Positions 61,874 to 64,000 of a stretch of DNA of 64,000 nucleotides are shown in pieces. Location: NCBI RefSeq assembly GCF_018595715.1, contig NZ_JAHEOJ010000024.1, forward strand, positions 310,001-374,000, given 5' to 3'. The notes beneath the pieces are model-generated. The model was not told where the DNA came from, did not search any database, and saw only the letters and a list, made by a program, of their open reading frames with translations. The stretch is from Glaciecola sp. XM2. Lineage in GTDB: Bacteria; Pseudomonadota; Gammaproteobacteria; Enterobacterales; Alteromonadaceae. The translations under genes were made by a program, and so were the position numbers. Positions within the stretch are counted from its first letter, which is position 1. The number at the start of each line of letters is the position of its first letter.

Positions 61874-63835
61874 TTACTTTTGTTTTCTTGCGGTAAACCG
61901 AATTACCCCTTCTTGTTTGAAGGCCTCGATAGTGCTTTCAAACTGTTGGTACTCTTGAACCGATATGCTAGTGGCCGACAAGGCAAATTCAGTGACCAAC
62001 GTAAATTGGCCTGGGGCTTTTTCGCTGACGGTACGATTTAATGTCGCGAAGGGGCTTGATAGCGCCAAGGTCGCTGGATAACTTTTGACATCCCAATGTT
62101 CTGGCAAACGCACATTCACCGTTGATATGACTTTTGAACCTGCAAAATCAAGATCGTAGATTGTGTTTTGCGCGTTATACGAATTAAGCTCAAAGTTTAT
62201 CCAAGGCTCATAATCAATAACGGATATGTCATCTTCCATATCAAGATAAGGTGCATACTCATACTCAGTCATTACCGTAATCGCATCTTGCAAGTTTTGC
62301 ACACCCGTGATTTCAACTTTTGGTTGCGTACCGTCTGAAACAACGTCCTGGTATAGTTCAACCATGTATTCAACTTGCTCTTGTGTTTCTTGGCCCTCTA
62401 GAGATGAACGGTAGCTGCTTGCATACGCGCCATGAAACTCAATCCGCTGCTTTTCTAGCTGCCCACCGTTTGGCAATATTTCAATATCAATCTCGTTTTT
62501 GATGGCGTATGCATGAGGCTCCTCCATTGCATTTTGCACCGTAGCGCCGGGTACAAGCGGCAACGCAACATGGCCTTGCACCCACTGCGACATATATCGC
62601 CAATCACTTGTTGAGTCGGTAGCGTCAATACAATAGTCTTGCTGCGCATAGTTAAAGCACATGATCACGTGATTAAAATAAGCCGCAGAAGGCACCAGCA
62701 ACTTATCTGTTGCCTTACGGCGAGTTGAAATAAGCACGGGGTAGGCTTCTATGCCTGCTTGTTCAAACATCTCTAGAAGCAAGACTGTCTTGTCTTTACA
62801 GTCACCGTACTTTTTATCGATTGTGCGACTCACAGAGTGGGGGATATAGGCATTACCCGCCTCAGATTCAGAAAGGTAGCGAATCTCCCTTGCAACGTGA
62901 TGATGAATAGCGGATATTTTTTCTTCATTCGACATTTCATCACTAATAATCCGCGGCAGTTGCTGAATAACACTTTGATTGCTGCTTCTTGCCACCGAAT
63001 AGGCATCGAGCATCGTGGTGATAATACTATCCCAATCTTCAACGCTACTTAAAGCAACATGCGCAGCCTCATCAGAAAAGTAAAAATTGTCACCGCTATC
63101 AAGCCTTGGTATATCTCGCCCTGTGCAGCTGATGCGATCTTGGAATGTCTCACAGGTGATTAAATCACTCGACGTTTGGGCAAAAACTGGCAATTGCGAT
63201 AGACCTTCAACAGAGATGTTCACCTGTTTTTGGTCCGAGTAAGATTGCACATATACTAACTGCGACCATGGTACTTCGAGTTTAGTTAAGTCCGTTTCAA
63301 TGGTATAGCGTAATACCGAAATACTCTGACTTTGCAGACCAACATGATTGATCACTTTCTTTTTACCGTCTGAAAAAACGTTATAAGTATCAGATTCTAG
63401 TACCCGCGCATCATCTACGTTAAACCAAGCTAGCTCTCCTGAAGGGCTCACGGTAAAAGACGACAAATCACGTACGTTTTGGGTGAAGCCATTAAAGTAA
63501 ATAGTGTCGTATCCGGCATCTTGAATAGTATTGAGCGATGGGTAATACCATATGCTGGTCACGGTATGAGTAACAGACCTAGCCCCTACTTGAATGTCAA
63601 CATTATGAAGAAGTCGCGTCACTCTGACTTCAGATAAACCCTGGGTTTGAGTTTGATGATACTTTGCTAATGTAACGAGCTCAGAATCAACTGAGGCGGA
63701 TACTGCACTTAAACTAAAGAGTATTAGCACAGCGCCAAGCAAAGCCGCCGTTATTTGTTTAAAAAAAGTCATGAATAAACTAAACATGGTGCATAAGCGT
63801 GAAGGATAAAAAGCACAGCAGACCAAGGCATTCAT
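61874..63835 (-). CDS. DUF3857/transglutaminase-like exported protein
   Basis: The ATG at 63835 lies three bases after the stop of an upstream partial gene and has GGAG eight bases ahead. A signal-like hydrophobic stretch (ITAALLGAVLILFSLSAVSA) begins near residue 28, giving an unusually long N-terminal region; an internal ATG at 63787 would give a shorter one but lacks a ribosome site. The 653-aa protein has an N-terminal DUF3857 domain and a transglutaminase-like core with the Cys-His-Asp triad visible in KYGDCKDKTVLLLEMF, a YFNHVI segment and YCIDATDST. Such proteins are periplasmic or surface linked and often lie in operons of two paralogues. Confidence 0.88.
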   Translation of the reverse strand: MNALVCCAFYPSRLCTMFSLFMTFFKQITAALLGAVLILFSLSAVSASVDSELVTLAKYHQTQTQGLSEVRVTRLLHNVDIQVGARSVTHTVTSIWYYPSLNTIQDAGYDTIYFNGFTQNVRDLSSFTVSPSGELAWFNVDDARVLESDTYNVFSDGKKKVINHVGLQSQSISVLRYTIETDLTKLEVPWSQLVYVQSYSDQKQVNISVEGLSQLPVFAQTSSDLITCETFQDRISCTGRDIPRLDSGDNFYFSDEAAHVALSSVEDWDSIITTMLDAYSVARSSNQSVIQQLPRIISDEMSNEEKISAIHHHVAREIRYLSESEAGNAYIPHSVSRTIDKKYGDCKDKTVLLLEMFEQAGIEAYPVLISTRRKATDKLLVPSAAYFNHVIMCFNYAQQDYCIDATDSTSDWRYMSQWVQGHVALPLVPGATVQNAMEEPHAYAIKNEIDIEILPNGGQLEKQRIEFHGAYASSYRSSLEGQETQEQVEYMVELYQDVVSDGTQPKVEITGVQNLQDAITVMTEYEYAPYLDMEDDISVIDYEPWINFELNSYNAQNTIYDLDFAGSKVISTVNVRLPEHWDVKSYPATLALSSPFATLNRTVSEKAPGQFTLVTEFALSATSISVQEYQQFESTIEAFKQEGVIRFTARKQK

Positions 63836-63838
63836 ATT

Positions 63839-64000
63839 TTATTCTCCTTCTACAATAGGCGAAAAGCTACGCACGGTAGACAAAAATGACGCCTCACTTT
63901 GCTCAAAACGCGCGTCTAATGCGCTGAACTTGGCATATAGCTCAACGTAATCATCCTCTCCTATCTGCACAAGCTCGTGCATCTGTAAGCTCGGATCTCC
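63839..64000 (-). CDS. 3' end of an upstream gene, coupled to the DUF3857 gene
   Basis: Minus-strand bases form an open frame of 53 codons from the window edge to a TAA at 63839-63841, reading ...LYAKFSALDARFEQSEASFL and ending IVEGE. The next gene starts three bases later and its ribosome site (GGAG) lies in this frame's last codons, so it is surely a gene. The family cannot be told from the visible part. Confidence 0.7.
   Translation of the reverse strand, partial: GDPSLQMHELVQIGEDDYVELYAKFSALDARFEQSEASFLSTVRSFSPIVEGE

Noticed and set aside
1-64000. CRISPR arrays, tRNA and rRNA genes
   Set aside because: No regularly spaced repeats or cloverleaf/rRNA sequences were recognised on either strand by eye; a covariance-model scan would be decisive.

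Overview
The window looks like chromosome of a marine gammaproteobacterium of the Alteromonadales (Alteromonadaceae-like). The evidence is the rph-pyrE and yicC neighbourhood, small families typical of that order (TIGR03643, CPXCG, CLCA_X), many Tat- or Sec-exported hydrolases, and moderate GC with an AT-rich island. No rRNA, tRNA or CRISPR array was recognised. No database search was possible; family names rest on motifs read by eye.

Bases 1-4600 are mostly core genes: an amidohydrolase whose start lies outside the window, a VTT-domain membrane protein, a TusA-family protein, pyrE, rph and yicC. Bases about 4581-18185 are an AT-rich accessory island. It is bounded by a 24-bp imperfect direct repeat (21/24). 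The left copy is the 3' end of yicC, and the right copy still encodes the same last five YicC residues and stop through synonymous changes. This is the signature of site-specific integration into the yicC 3' end, but no integrase is visible. The cargo is (a) a five-gene minus-strand operon, MORC/MutL-like GHKL ATPase, Z1-domain SF2 helicase, PD-(D/E)XK nuclease (DUF4420-like), AIPR protein and C5 cytosine methyltransferase, which is a restriction-modification-like defence system, (b) an uncharacterised 297-aa gene, and (c) a plus-strand cassette of a TIGR04255-like protein, a helix-turn-helix protein and an unknown protein, which may be an undescribed defence or toxin-antitoxin-like module. 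Just outside the island lie a broken IS3-family transposase and a DUF4143 ATPase behind two tandem palindromic operators.

Bases 20.4-38.7 kb hold scattered single genes and short operons: M14 peptidase, a degenerate HD-GYP protein, delta-class carbonic anhydrase, GST, amidase, HiPIP with a Fur-like box, flavin reductase with a coupled 43-aa membrane peptide, an HNH protein, a membrane protein/XRE pair, a VRR_NUC-DnaQ fusion, a dienelactone hydrolase, a glutaredoxin, a lipase, a GGDEF remnant and a CLCA_X protein.

Bases 38.8-61.2 kb form a large divergent locus. On the minus strand fifteen tightly packed genes encode a cytochrome c/beta-propeller lipoprotein, two small outer-membrane barrels, a TlpA thioredoxin, DUF4266 and DUF3570 proteins, several exported TPR proteins including a 1096-aa lipoprotein, an ExbB/TolQ channel protein, two ExbD/TolR proteins (one with Asn at the usual Asp) and an AgmX/PglI-type TonB protein. 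The set of one ExbB, two ExbD, a TonB-like protein, TPR proteins and small barrels resembles the Agl-Glt trans-envelope machine of myxobacteria. On the plus strand three genes encode a c-type cytochrome-like protein, a LamG plus c-type cytochrome lipoprotein and a Tat-exported protein. I infer one proton-motive-force-driven envelope apparatus with a redox-linked surface component; its function is unknown. The window ends with a GFA protein, a DUF3857/transglutaminase protein and the 3' end of one more gene.
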